The notes under the pieces were generated by a model. That model was not told the DNA's origin and made no database searches. It was given only the letters and a program-made list of their open reading frames with translations. From Neurospora tetrasperma FGSC 2508 (Eukaryota; Ascomycota; Sordariomycetes; Sordariales; Sordariaceae), in assembly GCF_000213175.1 (NCBI RefSeq), contig NW_009799103.1:2721343-2785342 (forward strand): a stretch of DNA of 64,000 nt. The letters are read 5' to 3'. Made by a program: the position numbers and the translations under genes. Below are positions 11,603-22,866 of this stretch, one piece after another. Each line of letters starts with the position of its first letter. Position 1 is the first letter of the stretch.

Positions 11603-12374
11603 TGGTTGAGGCGTGATCGGGGGTAGAGGAAAGGATATTGAAGCTGTGGTAAAAAAGAGAAGTTGTAGTGGGCAGGATACCTCTTGGTAGAAAAGAGAAG
11701 GAAGATGGGGTTCGAATCGAACGTGGGTGATGGAGGATATGGAAGGGGGGGAATGGTTAGCCACTACCACGAGCATGAGTCTGTGGATCTCATGCTAATG
11801 TACATCGCCATAAAATCGACTGTTGCAGATCCCCAACTGAAATGCGACCCATATCAAGTTCACACGTCAAACCTGATAGTCAAGTGCCTTGAAAACCCTC
11901 ATGGTATTGAGCTGAATCAAAGGTTCCTTCTTACAACAATCCCATTCATCTTTCCCATTGCTCCCGCAAATGCGCCCTTAGAAAATCATAGAAGATGATG
12001 ATGATGATAGTACATGTATGTATGCCGTGTATGTGTCGTCCGCCCAAAACCACATCCACGTCCACAAAAAAAAAAGCCTTCTGCTTTAGCTGTGGTAGTC
12101 ATGTCGGCCCCTTTTTGTCTTTCCCGTTTTCCCTTTTTTCCCCTTGTGCTTGTACACTCGTAGCCACATATTTGTTGCTGTACATCCGTAGCCAAACATA
12201 CCTATGTGGCTACCTACCTCTACTCTATGCTTGATCTCGACTCTTTTGCCACTCTACCCAGGGGCTACTACATAGTAGCACATGTATGCATTTGTCATCT
12301 GATTTTTGTATCGTTCAGGAGGTGTTACAATAACCGCTGATCGCCCTTTTTCTTGTTTGCTTTTCGGTGGTGCT
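11603..12374. other. Intergenic stretch, 0.8 kb
   Basis: Nothing recognisable. It contains a short ATG/GAT repeat near 11994-12009, A-tracts, and TACCTA words near 12200-12220. It carries the 3' flank of COQ1, which is transcribed towards it. Confidence 0.5.
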
Positions 12375-13793
12375 TTACTTGTTGCGCTTTAGCGTCTTGA
12401 CGGCCATTTCTATTAGGCCATCCTTGGCTTCGCTGTCTGGGAACCCGCTGATGGCCTCGATGGCCTTTTCGGCGTAATCCTGGGCGAGAGCACGGGTCTG
12501 CTCGATGCCGTTACTCTGGAGAACCAACTCTCTTGCCTGTTCATAACGATGTTAGCATTTGTGTGTGTGTGAGATCGAACAGCTAGCAGAGCAGGAGAAA
12601 CATACCCTAGCAGCATCACCCTCCTTCTCGAATTTCCTGCCAACCAACGGACCAAGCTCCGGCATCGTCTTCCAGGCAAACAGTAGAGGAGCAGTCGCCA
12701 AGCCCAGCTCAAGATCAGCACCGGCAGGCTTGCCCAACTCTTTCTCGCTACGAGTGTAGTCCAGCATGTCGTCGACCAGCTGGAAGGCCAAGCCGAGGTT
12801 CTTGCCATACAAGTAGGCAGCATCCACCGTCGCCGCATCAGCGCCGCCCAGCAGCGCAGACGCGCGACAGCTCTTGCTGATCAGGGAAGCGGTCTTGAGG
12901 TAGGTCTTTTGGAGGTAGTAGGTGAGAGTCTCCTCGGACCATTTGGGGTTCTTTTCGTCGCGAGCCGTGTTCTTGAGCTGCATGAACTCGCCCTCGACAA
13001 GGTTGGCAATGACGGTAGCAAGAAGCTCGACAACTTCGGCGTGGCGAAGGCGGGCAAGGGCGACGGAGGCTCTGCCGAGAAGGAAGTCACCAGCCAGGAC
13101 GGCCATCTTGTTTCCGAATTCGAGGTTGGCGGAGGGAGCGCCGCGGCGGGACTCGGAGTGATCGATGACATCGTCGTGAAGAAGGGAGGCGGTATGGATC
13201 AGCTCGGTGATCTCGGCAAGTCGTCGCTGGGAAGGGAGGATGTCGGTATCTGCGGGAATGGAGACGGGAGTGGCGTCAGAAGGGTTGAAGTCGGAGAGGA
13301 TGTTGAGAGGCGAGATTGAGGTATCAATGGCGGCCGAGGCCTGGAGAGTCGATTGTTGCCTTTGAGGAGCCTTGGGACACAAAGCGGTGGCACGAGACAT
13401 GAGGAGGACGATTAATGGGCGCACATGCTTGCCCTCGGCCTGTGTGTAGTACTTGGCGGCGCGGTCGAGCGAGGGGTGGCCAGAACCCAGGAGCTTGCGG
13501 ATGTTGCCTGTTAGGAACTTCATCTCGCCGGCGACAAGACGGAGAGGGTCAATGGTGGGCAGACCGTCGGTGCCCTTGATGGCCTTGGTCACGGCATTGT
13601 TGACAATGTTGCCGGCCACCGAGACAGCAGCAGCCCATGCCGAGTCGTTCTTCTTGGTGTTGTGGTAGAGGGCCTTGGACTGCCGTATCCTCCGCTCGAG
13701 GGGCACTACTGTAAGGCTTTGTACGGCACATCTCGACTGTGTAAGACCAAGACCGGTCCGAACCACCGAAGCCGCTCCCGTCCGGAGCTGCAT
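12375..13793 (-). CDS. COQ1: Mitochondrial polyprenyl diphosphate synthase (ubiquinone side chain)
   Basis: Long-chain trans-prenyltransferase that adds isopentenyl diphosphate units to build the polyprenyl tail of ubiquinone on the mitochondrial inner membrane. Two exons: 13793-12606 and 12536-12375, with a 69-nt intron (12537-12605; GTATGT, TGCTAAC, ACAG). The spliced protein is 449 residues, normal for the fungal family. The N-terminus is Arg/Ser-rich without acidic residues for about 45 positions, as in a mitochondrial presequence. The first aspartate-rich motif is DDVID (207-211, in LLHDDVID) and the second is DDMLD (341-345, in FQLVDDMLDY). Without splicing the frame ends 17 codons into the intron; exon 2 supplies the usual helical C-terminus, ending KTLKRNK. 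It shares an 845-bp divergent promoter region with VMA12. The chain length made cannot be read from the sequence. Confidence 0.95.
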
Positions 13794-14638
13794 GATTCCC
13801 GTGTTTCCCGCGCACGTCCTTCTTGCCGAGAAGGACCAATTGACTGTTGACTATTTAGCTGGCAAGTGTCTCTTGCATGTAAGGGTGATTCCGAAGCTGG
13901 GATGCGACTGTCGTGGGGTTGTCGAGGACCGATCGGGTGGTGGCAGGAAGTTGGTTGTGAAAGTAAATAAAAAAAAAACAGCTCTCTCTCTCTGCTTGTC
14001 GCCGGGTGTGACGGGTCACGGGTTGAGCAGTAGATGGACTTTTTCTGTGGTCGTGTGGTGGCACTATGGAATTCGGAGGAGGCTCAGTCCAACCATCCGG
14101 ATGGCGAAGTGGGTGTGGTGGTCGGCGGTCGGTGGACGGTGGTGGGTAAGCAGTCTTCCCTCCGGTGGGTGCGGCTTACCTTTACACTACACAACTACCG
14201 TGACAACGGCGACTTGCTCCTCTTCCTCCGATCCCGAAAAGTTCCATCCTCCAAAAATTTGGCGCTCGGATCATCCTCAGCTTCCATTTTCAGCAGATAA
14301 GCCCCTCTCTGCAGGTCCAAAGACTTGGCATTGCGGCATTTGTCCCATATTTTGTGGCTTTCACGTGGCTGAAGCTGGGCAATTTTGTGAATGATCTGAG
14401 GCTGATAGTGCAGATCTTTCTCTTTTCAGACAAGCTCGACTTGAATCGATCCAAGCTGAGCTCTGTGAGAGCTCCAGGTACAGGGACCTGAATTTGGAGA
14501 AACGGGGTTTTCGGGGTTTGGGTGCACCTGACGACTCCACTGAATCTATCTCATCAGCTCCCGCGCGACGTTTCATCATTGACATCAGAACATACATAAA
14601 TATCACCAATCTGCACACCCAAGTCATACTACGCTATC
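13794..14638. other. Divergent promoter region, COQ1 / VMA12
   Basis: 845 nt between two divergently transcribed genes. It contains CT-rich tracts near 13980-13995 and A-tracts, and no convincing open frame. No TATA box stands out. Elements of both promoters must lie here. Confidence 0.5.
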
Positions 14639-15495
14639 ATGGTTCTCCTCACAGTGACCTCTTCCATCTTGGAAGCTCTACAAAGAGTTCCAGATGGCCC
14701 AAGTAAACTACAGCGAGATGGCGAGCCGTCATTAAGCGATGTCGATATTGGTTCACCCATCTCACATGGCCAGATCATGGATTTGCGGAATCTACTCAAA
14801 GCCGGTAACCATAATGAGTACAGCCTGGAGATACTGTTGAAAGGTTCCAAGGTTTATGTGCCTCCACCACCGCCGAAGCCTGAGCCGGTAAGTGGACATC
14901 ACTCACATCACTGACCTAGCTGGGGAGGCATGGCTAATTCCCAAAACAGTCTGATGAATACAAAGCATTGATGGCCAGACTTCGCCGTGAAGAGGAGGAA
15001 CGCGCCTATGAACGCATGATCAACCCCGTTCCACCCATGGAGACCTTCTCGCAACGATTCCCTTCAAGCACGGGCATGGCTCGGGCATTCGCCGAAGCCA
15101 ACAGACCTACACGAAAGGAAGACATGGGCGATGATGATGTGACGTATGACGAGGTGCACCGCCAACTAATGCTCATCTTCAACTTCATGGTCACCATGCT
15201 AGGCGTGGCAGCTACTCTTTGGATCTTGGCGCGTTGGTGGAGCACTCCGGCTAGAATCTTCCTCACTATGGGAGGCAGTATCATTGCAGGTGTTGCTGAA
15301 GTTGCTCTGTACTCGGGATACGTGTGGCATCTTGGTCAGGCGAAGAAGAAGGATAAGACTTTCAAGGAGGTCAAGGAAGTGGTCCAGACATGGGTTGTTG
15401 GTCCGGAAGACAAAGAGGCAGCAGACAAGCTGATTGCCATTAAGGATAAGGAGCCTGCTGCCGAGGACACAAATCTTAGAAGACGCAAAAAGTAG
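14639..15495 (+). CDS. VMA12: V-ATPase assembly factor, Vma12/Vph2 family
   Basis: Predicted endoplasmic reticulum membrane protein needed to assemble the V0 sector of the vacuolar H+-ATPase. Exon 1 is 14639-14887 and exon 2 is 14950-15495, with a 62-nt intron (GTAAGT to AACAG). The protein is 264 residues. Its features in order are an N-terminal helical region, a proline run (VPPPPPKPEP), a charged helix (ARLRREEEERAYER), a conserved stretch around DVTYDEVHRQL, and two membrane segments (LMLIFNFMVTMLGVAATLWI and the region FLTMGGSIIAGVAEVALY). A Lys-rich cytosolic tail ends LRRRKK, compatible with ER retention. Family assignment rests on the two-helix hairpin and the preceding conserved block; yeast Vph2 is slightly shorter. 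Confidence 0.8.
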
Positions 15496-15869
15496 ATGTA
15501 GACTGATAGATTCAGTTTATCCCTACATCACCTAGTGGAGAGCATGGGAGAGACGACGGGATTCAGGGGGTTTGTTTACTTTGGCGGATCCAAAGTGGCT
15601 GAGCCCCACGTCATTGAGCGCTGTGCTTAGGGATGGCTTGGCAGCGTGAACTCGCGTAACAAACGCGTCGCAGTCCAGTGTAATTTACCCATTCCAATCC
15701 CTGCGAAGACGGAAAGTTCACGCGGGGCGCTTTTGAAAGTAAACACAAACAACAAACTGAAGCTTTCACAAGGTAACTTATAGCTGCCATTCTTCTCCCC
15801 AGACCTCGACAATCGACACGAGAATCGCAGCAGTAGTCGAAGAAAAAAAACAAGGCGATCAAGTCGACA
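15496..15869. other. Short intergenic stretch
   Basis: 374 nt between VMA12 and the zinc-finger gene. The last 30 nt are A-rich (a run of A at about 15841-15849) just before the ATG. No other structure seen. Confidence 0.5.
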
Positions 15870-16634
15870 ATGTCGGCAGAAGCAGTCGAGACGGGTCCTA
15901 CCACGCATCAACGCAAAAAGCCGATTCGAACATATGGGAGGCGGTCTGCCGCCGCAGCCGCCAAAGAAGACGCAAAACCCTCGACGCCGCGACAGCTGAG
16001 TCCCGAAGGTACGCCAGCACCACAGCTACCGCCGCCCAATTTAGCTGCTACCGTTCCTCCGTCTGTCGAATGCTGCCCGAAACCCAACGCGCCCAAGTCC
16101 GGCTCGATCCTGTCTTTCTTCAAAGCAAAGCCCAAGACACCCGCACCCAGTACCAGTAAAGCGACTACACCCGCACCACTTGCCTCCGACGAGCTGACAT
16201 CGACACCTCCATCACCACCGCCCTCGGGCTCCGGACAGAGAAAACGCCGCAGACTAACGACCCGTCCGACCTTTGACGATGATGCCGCTGGCGATAATCA
16301 AGCAGGCAAAAAAAGGAAAGAAAGTGGGGACGAGACGCCAGAAGCGAGAGATGGGACACCAATCAACACATCGTCAGCTTCTACAACCGAGACCGATTCG
16401 ACAGCAATAACTATCTCGACACAGCTTGTTACCCAAAAGAAACGCACAGCCAAGGCCCCAGCGAAGGAAATGGTGCAGACCACGTTAAGCCTCGCAATTG
16501 GTGAGCCCCGGCCCCAGTTCATTGTTTGCAAAGAATGCAGTATGCTCTACAACCATCTCAATGACAAAGACCGGAAAGACCACAAGAGGGTGCACATGGC
16601 TTATACCCGGAGCAAAAATAAGGAAGTGGAATAG
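15870..16634 (+). CDS. ESCO-type zinc-finger protein lacking an acetyltransferase domain
   Basis: A 254-residue intronless frame. The N-terminus is basic, Pro/Ala-rich and disordered, with SILSFF (residues 79-84) resembling a PCNA-interacting box without the leading Gln, and a basic RKRRR nuclear-localisation-like patch. The C-terminus has QTTLSLAIG followed by a zinc finger with Cys220, Cys223, His238 and His242 in the pattern seen just upstream of the acetyltransferase in cohesin acetyltransferases ESCO1/2 and Eco1 (Q-x-x-L-x-L, then C-x2-C-x-M-x-Y, then H-x3-H). The protein ends 12 residues after the last His. The 288 nt before the next gene hold no GNAT-like frame. It may be a stand-alone PCNA- or chromatin-associated factor; a role in cohesion is only inferred. 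Confidence 0.7.
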   Translation: MSAEAVETGPTTHQRKKPIRTYGRRSAAAAAKEDAKPSTPRQLSPEGTPAPQLPPPNLAATVPPSVECCPKPNAPKSGSILSFFKAKPKTPAPSTSKATTPAPLASDELTSTPPSPPPSGSGQRKRRRLTTRPTFDDDAAGDNQAGKKRKESGDETPEARDGTPINTSSASTTETDSTAITISTQLVTQKKRTAKAPAKEMVQTTLSLAIGEPRPQFIVCKECSMLYNHLNDKDRKDHKRVHMAYTRSKNKEVE

Positions 16635-16922
16635 ATCTGTCAATAATATCTGTCAGATCTCGCGGCACCCTATGGAGTTTGGATGATCTGTCGATCTCGA
16701 ATTGGCTACACGATGAAACTCCTGCAAAGAAACAGTTTATCGCGCATCACCACTTTGGGGCTGTTGCATCATCTGCCCCAGGAATTTTGGCTGTGTTTTT
16801 GTTTGTCAAGACCTTTGGGGAAACTATAAAATGATCGTGATGGTTCCGGCTGGACAGGCCTCGGCAATAGGACATAGTATCACATTCGTCTAAAATAATC
16901 AAGCGCCTACAAAGTCGACAAC

Positions 16923-18355
16923 ATGGTCTACCAGCACGGAGACCACCACCACATTCCGGACGAGTATCGGGTGCACAAGTAAGCATACAAGTCTTCATAC
17001 ATGATGAGCTGATTTCTAACAAAGTCAGGCCTGGAGCATGGCTGCCCGCAGACCACCGCATCGTCCAACACTGGCTCGGCCACCATGTCAAACACGTCGA
17101 CAAGGTCGGCGAGCAAGAGCTGATTCCCGTTCTCAAGGAGTTCGAGGATCTTATCGAGAACAACACCCGCATCCGCATGTACTTCTGCTCCATGTGGGAT
17201 GAAGTCCCTCGCAAACCCCCTTACAACACAGACGTCACAGGCCAAAGCCAAATCCGGGACTACAAGCACATGCTCCAGGTGCTAAACCACGTCTTTGGCC
17301 GGGCACCCGAGTGGACTGCTGCCGCAGCAGGCGTCGGCCTGGTTGGTGTCCCTCTTGCCGCCATGTTTGACTACGCCTCCGCCACACCCAGCGGGCACGC
17401 TGCCTTTCTAGATCCCGACGTGAACCGTATGCTCAAGAAGATCTTAAACGAGTGGGGCAAGTACCTCACATCCCCGGAGTCCGCCTCCGTCCTCGGCGAC
17501 CACCGCGCCGGCTGGTTCGGCGAAGTAAGCTACAAAGACCTGATGGAAGTCGCCAACGCCGCCGCCAGCACCTCGTACAAGTTCGAAGAAATGTACCAGT
17601 GCGATCCCTCGGCGCCCCGACACGGCTACAAATCCTGGGACGACTTCTTCACCCGGCGCTTCGTTCCCCAAGCCCGCCCCGTCGCCTCGCCCGAGGATCA
17701 TCTGGTGGTGGCCAACGCGTGCGAGTCCAAACCCTATGCTCTGTCCAACGACGTCCGCCTGCGTGACAAATTCTGGGTCAAGGGCCAGCCGTACTCGGTC
17801 CTGGACATGCTCGCGCATGACCCGCTCAGCGAGCACTTCGCCGGCGGAACCGTCTACCAAGCCTTTCTGTCCCCGCTTTCGTATCACCGGTGGCACGCGC
17901 CCGTGTCGGGAACTATCAAGCGTGCGTTTGTCCAGGACGGGACCTACTTCTCTGTACCCCTCTTCCCGGCCGAGGATGCGTCGGACGAGCTGTCGGGGGA
18001 CAGGACGGGCAGGGCAGGTGAGTACGAGATTTTGCAGAAGGGAATCACGGTGAGCCAGGGATACTTGACGGCGCTGGCAACGAGGGCCATAATCTTTATT
18101 GAGGCGGAGGCAAAGGAGATTGGGCTGATGGCGTTTATTGGAGTGGGTATGGACGAGGTCAGTTCGTGCGAGATCACGGTCAAGGAGGGGCAGAGGGTGG
18201 AGAAGGGAGATGAGTTGGGCACGTTCCACTTTGGAGGGTCAACGCATTGTTTGATATTCAACAAGGATGTGGGCAAGAAGCTGAAGGGTTTCCCGAAAGT
18301 CGGGAGAGAGGAGAATGTACCGGTTAGGGCGAGGTTGTGTGCTGTTGGGGAGTGA
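16923..18355 (+). CDS. Phosphatidylserine decarboxylase-family enzyme, soluble PsiD-like type
   Basis: Pyruvoyl-dependent decarboxylase. Exon 1 is 16923-16978 and exon 2 is 17029-18355, with a 50-nt intron (GTAAGC, TTCTAAC, CAG). The protein is 460 residues. The N-terminal 200 residues match the domain found before the catalytic part in this subgroup, around the region of WDEVPRKPP and SWDDFFTRRF. The catalytic part has SYHRWHAP (His305, His308) and the self-cleavage motif FHFGGSTH, with Ser423 as the predicted pyruvoyl source, giving a 38-residue alpha chain. Classical phosphatidylserine decarboxylases have LGST and a membrane anchor or C2 domain; none is visible here. Fungal members with this architecture include L-tryptophan decarboxylase PsiD, so an amino acid may be the substrate. 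Substrate is not decidable from sequence. Confidence 0.85.
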
Positions 18356-19339
18356 GGGATGGGAGTGCCTGCATGAGTGTGGCTCGGTACCTCTATGATA
18401 GGGAGTCGGGGTAGCAAAAGTGCTTGTGCTCAAGCAACGTTCTTGATTGAGAACAATGATGGTACGTACGTGTGTATGTCGATTAATGCACAATCTGTCC
18501 TTTTGCCCAGCTTGCCAGCCAGGCTTGTTTGATCCCGTTGACTCATTAGGTGCAGTGATACAGTATCTTTGCTTCGCTTCGCTTCTGGAATCTGGCCGGT
18601 CGGTGCCAGCAACCTGTTTTCCTCCAGATACCTGCCTTTAAAGAGGAGCCTTCGGTGATGTGTATATCTCCGGTAGGTAAAGCTAACCTCTAAGGACTAC
18701 ATACATTCGGATCTGTCGGTAGAGCCTATATACCGCTACCTACACATACCTATTCCCAATCATGTGCAGTCATATCGAATGTTCCAGTCGGCGTGAGACC
18801 TTTTGTGTTCTCCAGCGTCTTGCAATCTACAGCCACATTGTTTACGTGGTCTCAATACTCACTCGCGCTGCTCAATATGGCTACAGATGCTCGCAGTAAA
18901 CAGTCATCAGCTGGGCATTCACTGATATTTCCTGCAGCGGAAACCTTGGTGGCAACCATCTGCCGCATTCACTGCACCTCAGCACAGGTACATTGGTTCA
19001 GAAACTCACATCACAACAGCTGCAGGATGGAATTGGACACGTTGTAGTGAAGGGCACTGGGAGTTTCTGGGAGCCTTTTCCAACATTATAAAAGACTCCT
19101 CCCTGCCCCTTCTTCATGGTCCTTTTCTTCTCTTCTCATCATCATCACACACACTCTTGATTCAGACAACCAGCTTGCCTACCCACTCTTCTTGCAATCA
19201 TTACTGCAGAACAACAGCTCAACAGCTCATCTCGAACATCGTTCATCAAAGCCTGATCAACAAATTCAGCGCAGCCTCTACGCAAGCCTACCTACCTCAA
19301 GTTGTCTCAAGACTTTTTTTTTTGTGATCAACAATCATC
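18356..19339. other. Intergenic and promoter region
   Basis: 984 nt. TACCTA/AGGTA words occur several times between 18380 and 18760. A TATA-like ATTATAAAAG lies near 19084, followed by a strongly pyrimidine-rich leader up to the ATG at 19340, as expected of a well transcribed fungal promoter. Confidence 0.5.
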
Positions 19340-19915
19340 ATGTTGAACTACAATCAGAACGACAACATCAACAAGGTCGAAACTGACCGCAACAACAACA
19401 ACATCAAGAAGCTCGAGAACGAGCGCGACATCAACACGATGAGAGCCGAAACCACCATGATGAGAGCCGAAACCATGGCCTCGCTCAAGCAGCAGATGCG
19501 CAAAAACATCAACGATCCGCACGAAGTTGCTGCCATTGTCAAGTTCATTCGCGAAAAGAACCGCCTCTACAACGATCAGCAGGTGTACGCCCTTCGGTTC
19601 TGGTACGAACAGCTGCACATTCTCTACCGCGAAGCGCCACGTGCCAGCCTGCTTTCAGCTGAAGAAATCGTCGACATCCTTATCGACAAGATGACGAAGC
19701 CCGAGTTCGAGATCTTTAACGAAAGATTGCTTCTGATCCGCAACCATTACCCTGAGAAGGTCAGATGGCACAAGAAGATGGAGGAGGGGTTGGGTGGTGG
19801 ATATGGTTTGAAGGTGCAGGTTTGGGGAGCTGCATATCCGGGGGGAGAGAAGTTTTTGTCGGTGGAATGGCTCGAGTTGACGGAGGAGGAGAAGGGATTT
19901 CAGTGGTGGTGGTAA
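19340..19915 (+). CDS. Hypothetical protein with N-terminal coiled coil
   Basis: A 191-residue frame that I do not recognise. The first 55 residues are Asn/Asp/Glu/Met-rich and predicted helical, with a near-perfect duplication, MRAETTM then MRAETM, encoded by two copies of a 17-nt word at a 21-nt period (19438 and 19459). Residues 60-150 look like a compact helical domain (DPHEVAAIVKFIREKNRLY, then ALRFWYEQLHILYREAP and SAEEIVDILIDKM). The C-terminus is aromatic (EWLELTEEEKGFQWWW). There is no signal peptide or membrane segment. The TATA-like box and pyrimidine leader upstream, and codon use like the neighbouring genes, support a real gene. The ATG follows ATCATC with A at -3. Confidence 0.7.
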   Translation: MLNYNQNDNINKVETDRNNNNIKKLENERDINTMRAETTMMRAETMASLKQQMRKNINDPHEVAAIVKFIREKNRLYNDQQVYALRFWYEQLHILYREAPRASLLSAEEIVDILIDKMTKPEFEIFNERLLLIRNHYPEKVRWHKKMEEGLGGGYGLKVQVWGAAYPGGEKFLSVEWLELTEEEKGFQWWW

Positions 19916-20637
19916 AGGATGAAGAGCAGGGCTGTTGGGTTGTGTGTGTTGAATTGTAGGAGCTTAACTCGGAGGGGGTTTGAACCTGATGATGGGTGCT
20001 CTTCAACATACAGGAGGAATGCAGGAGGAAGTTATCGAAGGGATTGTCATGATGGAGAGAAGGATTTGCTGGTAGCGATTTGGATTGGCTATGATGAAAG
20101 AAGAGTATGACTCGGAGGGGGTTTGAACCTGACGGGTGCTTTTTGACGAACTGAGTTACGACAGGCTTGGAGGGGATCAGGAGGAAAACAACAGCATTTC
20201 AGGCATGGGTTTGATGATTGGATATCAGGCGTTAGGGACTTTAAAGGACTTTCAGCGAGGGAAATGAGATGCATCTGGGACGGAATGGTGTTTTTTCAGA
20301 TGGGATATCCTACAAGCGTTGTTTGCAAGACATCGAGCGAAGCATCATTTACACTGGCGTTAACGGAAATCAATTTTGCTCTTTGCCCTCAACATGAACT
20401 TGATTCTTGCTCTGCTTCAATGTGAAAATCAAATGCCGAACATGAAACGGAACATAGAAGAATGATACCGTAGACAACCAATTTTACCCGTGTTGTACCT
20501 TGCATTCATCAGTTCGGTAATTGTATCAAGATGAACTGGTCTTATTCCTTCCAACAGGTAGTGTGCCTTACTATGCGTCCAACTAAAACTGTGAACTTGA
20601 AGAAGAATCTCTCACTTCACTTCTGCTCGCTTATGTA
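19916..20637. other. 3' flank and intergenic stretch with a short direct repeat
   Basis: A perfect 23-nt direct repeat lies at 19967-19989 and 20110-20132, listed separately. Otherwise nothing recognisable. Confidence 0.5.
19967..20132. repeat. Perfect 23-nt direct repeat, two copies 143 nt apart
   Basis: Copies at 19967-19989 and 20110-20132 begin ACTCGGAGGGGG and end TTTGAACCTGA; a looser GGGTGCT follows both. The TTTGAACC part resembles a tRNA T-arm, but there is no matching A box. Confidence 0.7.
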
Positions 20638-21054
20638 ATGTCATCAATGTACTACTGCCCGTTTAACTTAACACATCTGAACCAAAATGTCGGATTGCCC
20701 TTTCCCTCAGACTTCGCATTTCCAGCGGCACCCCAAATTCGAAGGGAAGCAGCAAGTCTACCCAGTCCACCTGTCATCAACGGTAGTGCCAGCCATCCAT
20801 CGCATGTCAACCAGACCAAGTCCCAAGCAATAGCTTCTGACGCGGTATCTACCCCTAGCTTCATGTCCACATTCCCCAACAATCACGACGAAATTGCCTT
20901 AACACTTAATAGTGGCCCTCCCCAAAGAAGAAGGTTTGAGGCATGTGAACAAATTAAATCATATACTGGTAAGGAAGAGAGTCCAGGACAGGCATGTGGT
21001 TCCAGCTCTGTGATCTCAAGTACTTCGAAAACTTGCCCAGGGTTAGATGTAGCC

Positions 21055-21087
<33 letters not shown>

Positions 21088-21150
21088 AAGAAAGAAAGAA
21101 AAAGAAAAAAAAAAGGGATGGGCCACGAGTTCATCACTGTCCTTTTGTAA
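20638..21150 (+). CDS. Doubtful orphan frame ending in a poly-A-encoded lysine run
   Basis: A 170-codon open frame from ATG. The first 135 residues are Ser/Pro-rich without known domain (for example FPSDFAFPAAPQIRRE). It then reads through a run of 30 A and AAAG repeats, giving a long Lys tract. A frame ending in a homopolymer is suspicious, and no TATA box or splice signal supports it. It could be an orphan gene, the 3' part of a retroposed copy, or chance. Confidence 0.25.
21056..21115 (+). repeat. A30 homopolymer followed by AAAG repeats
   Basis: A run of 30 A at 21056-21085 is followed by GAAAGAAAGAAAGAAAAAG and a further A run. A T27 run lies 1.8 kb away at 22840-22866. They may be simple slippage tracts or tails of retroposed DNA; no target-site duplication was identified. 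Confidence 0.85.
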
Positions 21151-22834
21151 GCTCAGGCCCAACTCTTCCTTCACTCTGACAGTTGAACCTACCAGGTAAC
21201 GTGCACTCGAATACCTTTAGTTAGCTGTACTGTGTGTTGTTACCAACCTTGCCTATGTCTAGCCGGCGCCGAAATGACAAGCACGAACATTGTAGAGCAA
21301 CAGCTTCACGGTAGCTTCCAGATCCTCTGACTTAGGTAAAGACAAATAATGGAGGTACATCTACTTAGGTACAAGTCATTTTCATTGAGATAGATATACT
21401 AAAAATGACTTTGTTCGTCGTTGTTCGTTGTGGCAAGCTCATTAGGTTGTAAGGAAACCGAGTTCTTGTCGAGTGATGAGCACACAAATCCAGCAAGGTG
21501 CGTTTGTGGACATGGACCTTGACGATACTACCTGTACCAAGACTCTTTCAGTCCTGAGCCGACCCAGAGGACAGGTAGATGACTTGCTACGAGCACAACT
21601 GGATACATTCCTGGAAAGTGCCTTGACGACCTTCCCTACTACTTAAGATTACTACACGGACAACACTTAAACAAATGGCTTGGCTGTACATCAACCAGAC
21701 TGCTGATTTCCTTGAGGTCATATGCCTCGGCCTTGAGCCTTGGTCGCCCAAGAATTCTGTCGACCTACGGTGATTCGTGCTGTAAATCTGAAATGGGAGT
21801 CGGCTCGGGCCGAAGAAGGAGTTCTGGTCGGTGTCTGATAATGTTAGTTCCGTCACTAACTACCACTGGGAGTTCCCGACGTCACATGGAGTAACGGTAC
21901 TGCATCTGCTAGTAATTATGAACACGATCAGCATCACAATGCATTCTTTCTTGATTAAGGCATCCATCTCGTCGATATCAGATCTCCATGTACTGTGTAA
22001 ATGGAAAATAAAAAAAAAGAGAGATCGCCTGGGAATCGTACACGATTGCGCAGGAGAGGAAAAGTGAACGCCCCGTTAGATTGCACAATCGTTCCAACCT
22101 TGCTCGCCTCCAGCCATCTGCGGATCACGAGCCAGCCGTTGTTTCCGGGCTGAAGGTCTGCTGGCCAAAACGTGAAGAAGTGTCCGGTTTCGGTAGAGGT
22201 AGGTATGTACGGGCAAGTAGCGATAAGCAGCGAGATGAAGCAAGCAATGCCTGCAATAAAAATGATCAGGTGATGTGTCCTGCCTCTACTCAGGTCTTTG
22301 CTCTACCTTGGGTCTTTGCCCTCCGTGGTGAGTTTCCCAGTTGATGACACGGTGGTTTTATGTCTGTGTTGGTGCTGGTGCTGGTTTGCATTTTGGGTGA
22401 TGATGAAAAGAAGTTGAAACCCTCGATGACTAAGTAGGGCGAGGCATTACGTGCTTCCTCCTACCTTGCGTTTGCCTTGCCAGGCGACGCAGCTGCTTCA
22501 TGTGGGCTGTAATGCGCATTACCAGTAAAGTGCACAGAGGGAGGAACGATGACGAATGGAGTTGCAGTGTGTGATGTTGTTGGAGGGAAACAAAATGGGA
22601 AAAAATTTGCAGATTCAAGGCACCTACATACACTGAAACAATGCATTGAGTGGTTCCTGCGTTTGATATGCCCGAATAAATATTAGATATGAAGTTGATG
22701 TCCGTTGGTGCCATTGATCACACGAAACCCTCGAGTGACCGTCGGACTGTTACCAGTTGCCTCGGAGCAACCCAACAACTTTCGTGGTGATGCCTTTCAT
22801 ATCATTCAAATTGGTTTTATCTCACCACCAACTT

Positions 22835-22866
<32 letters not shown>

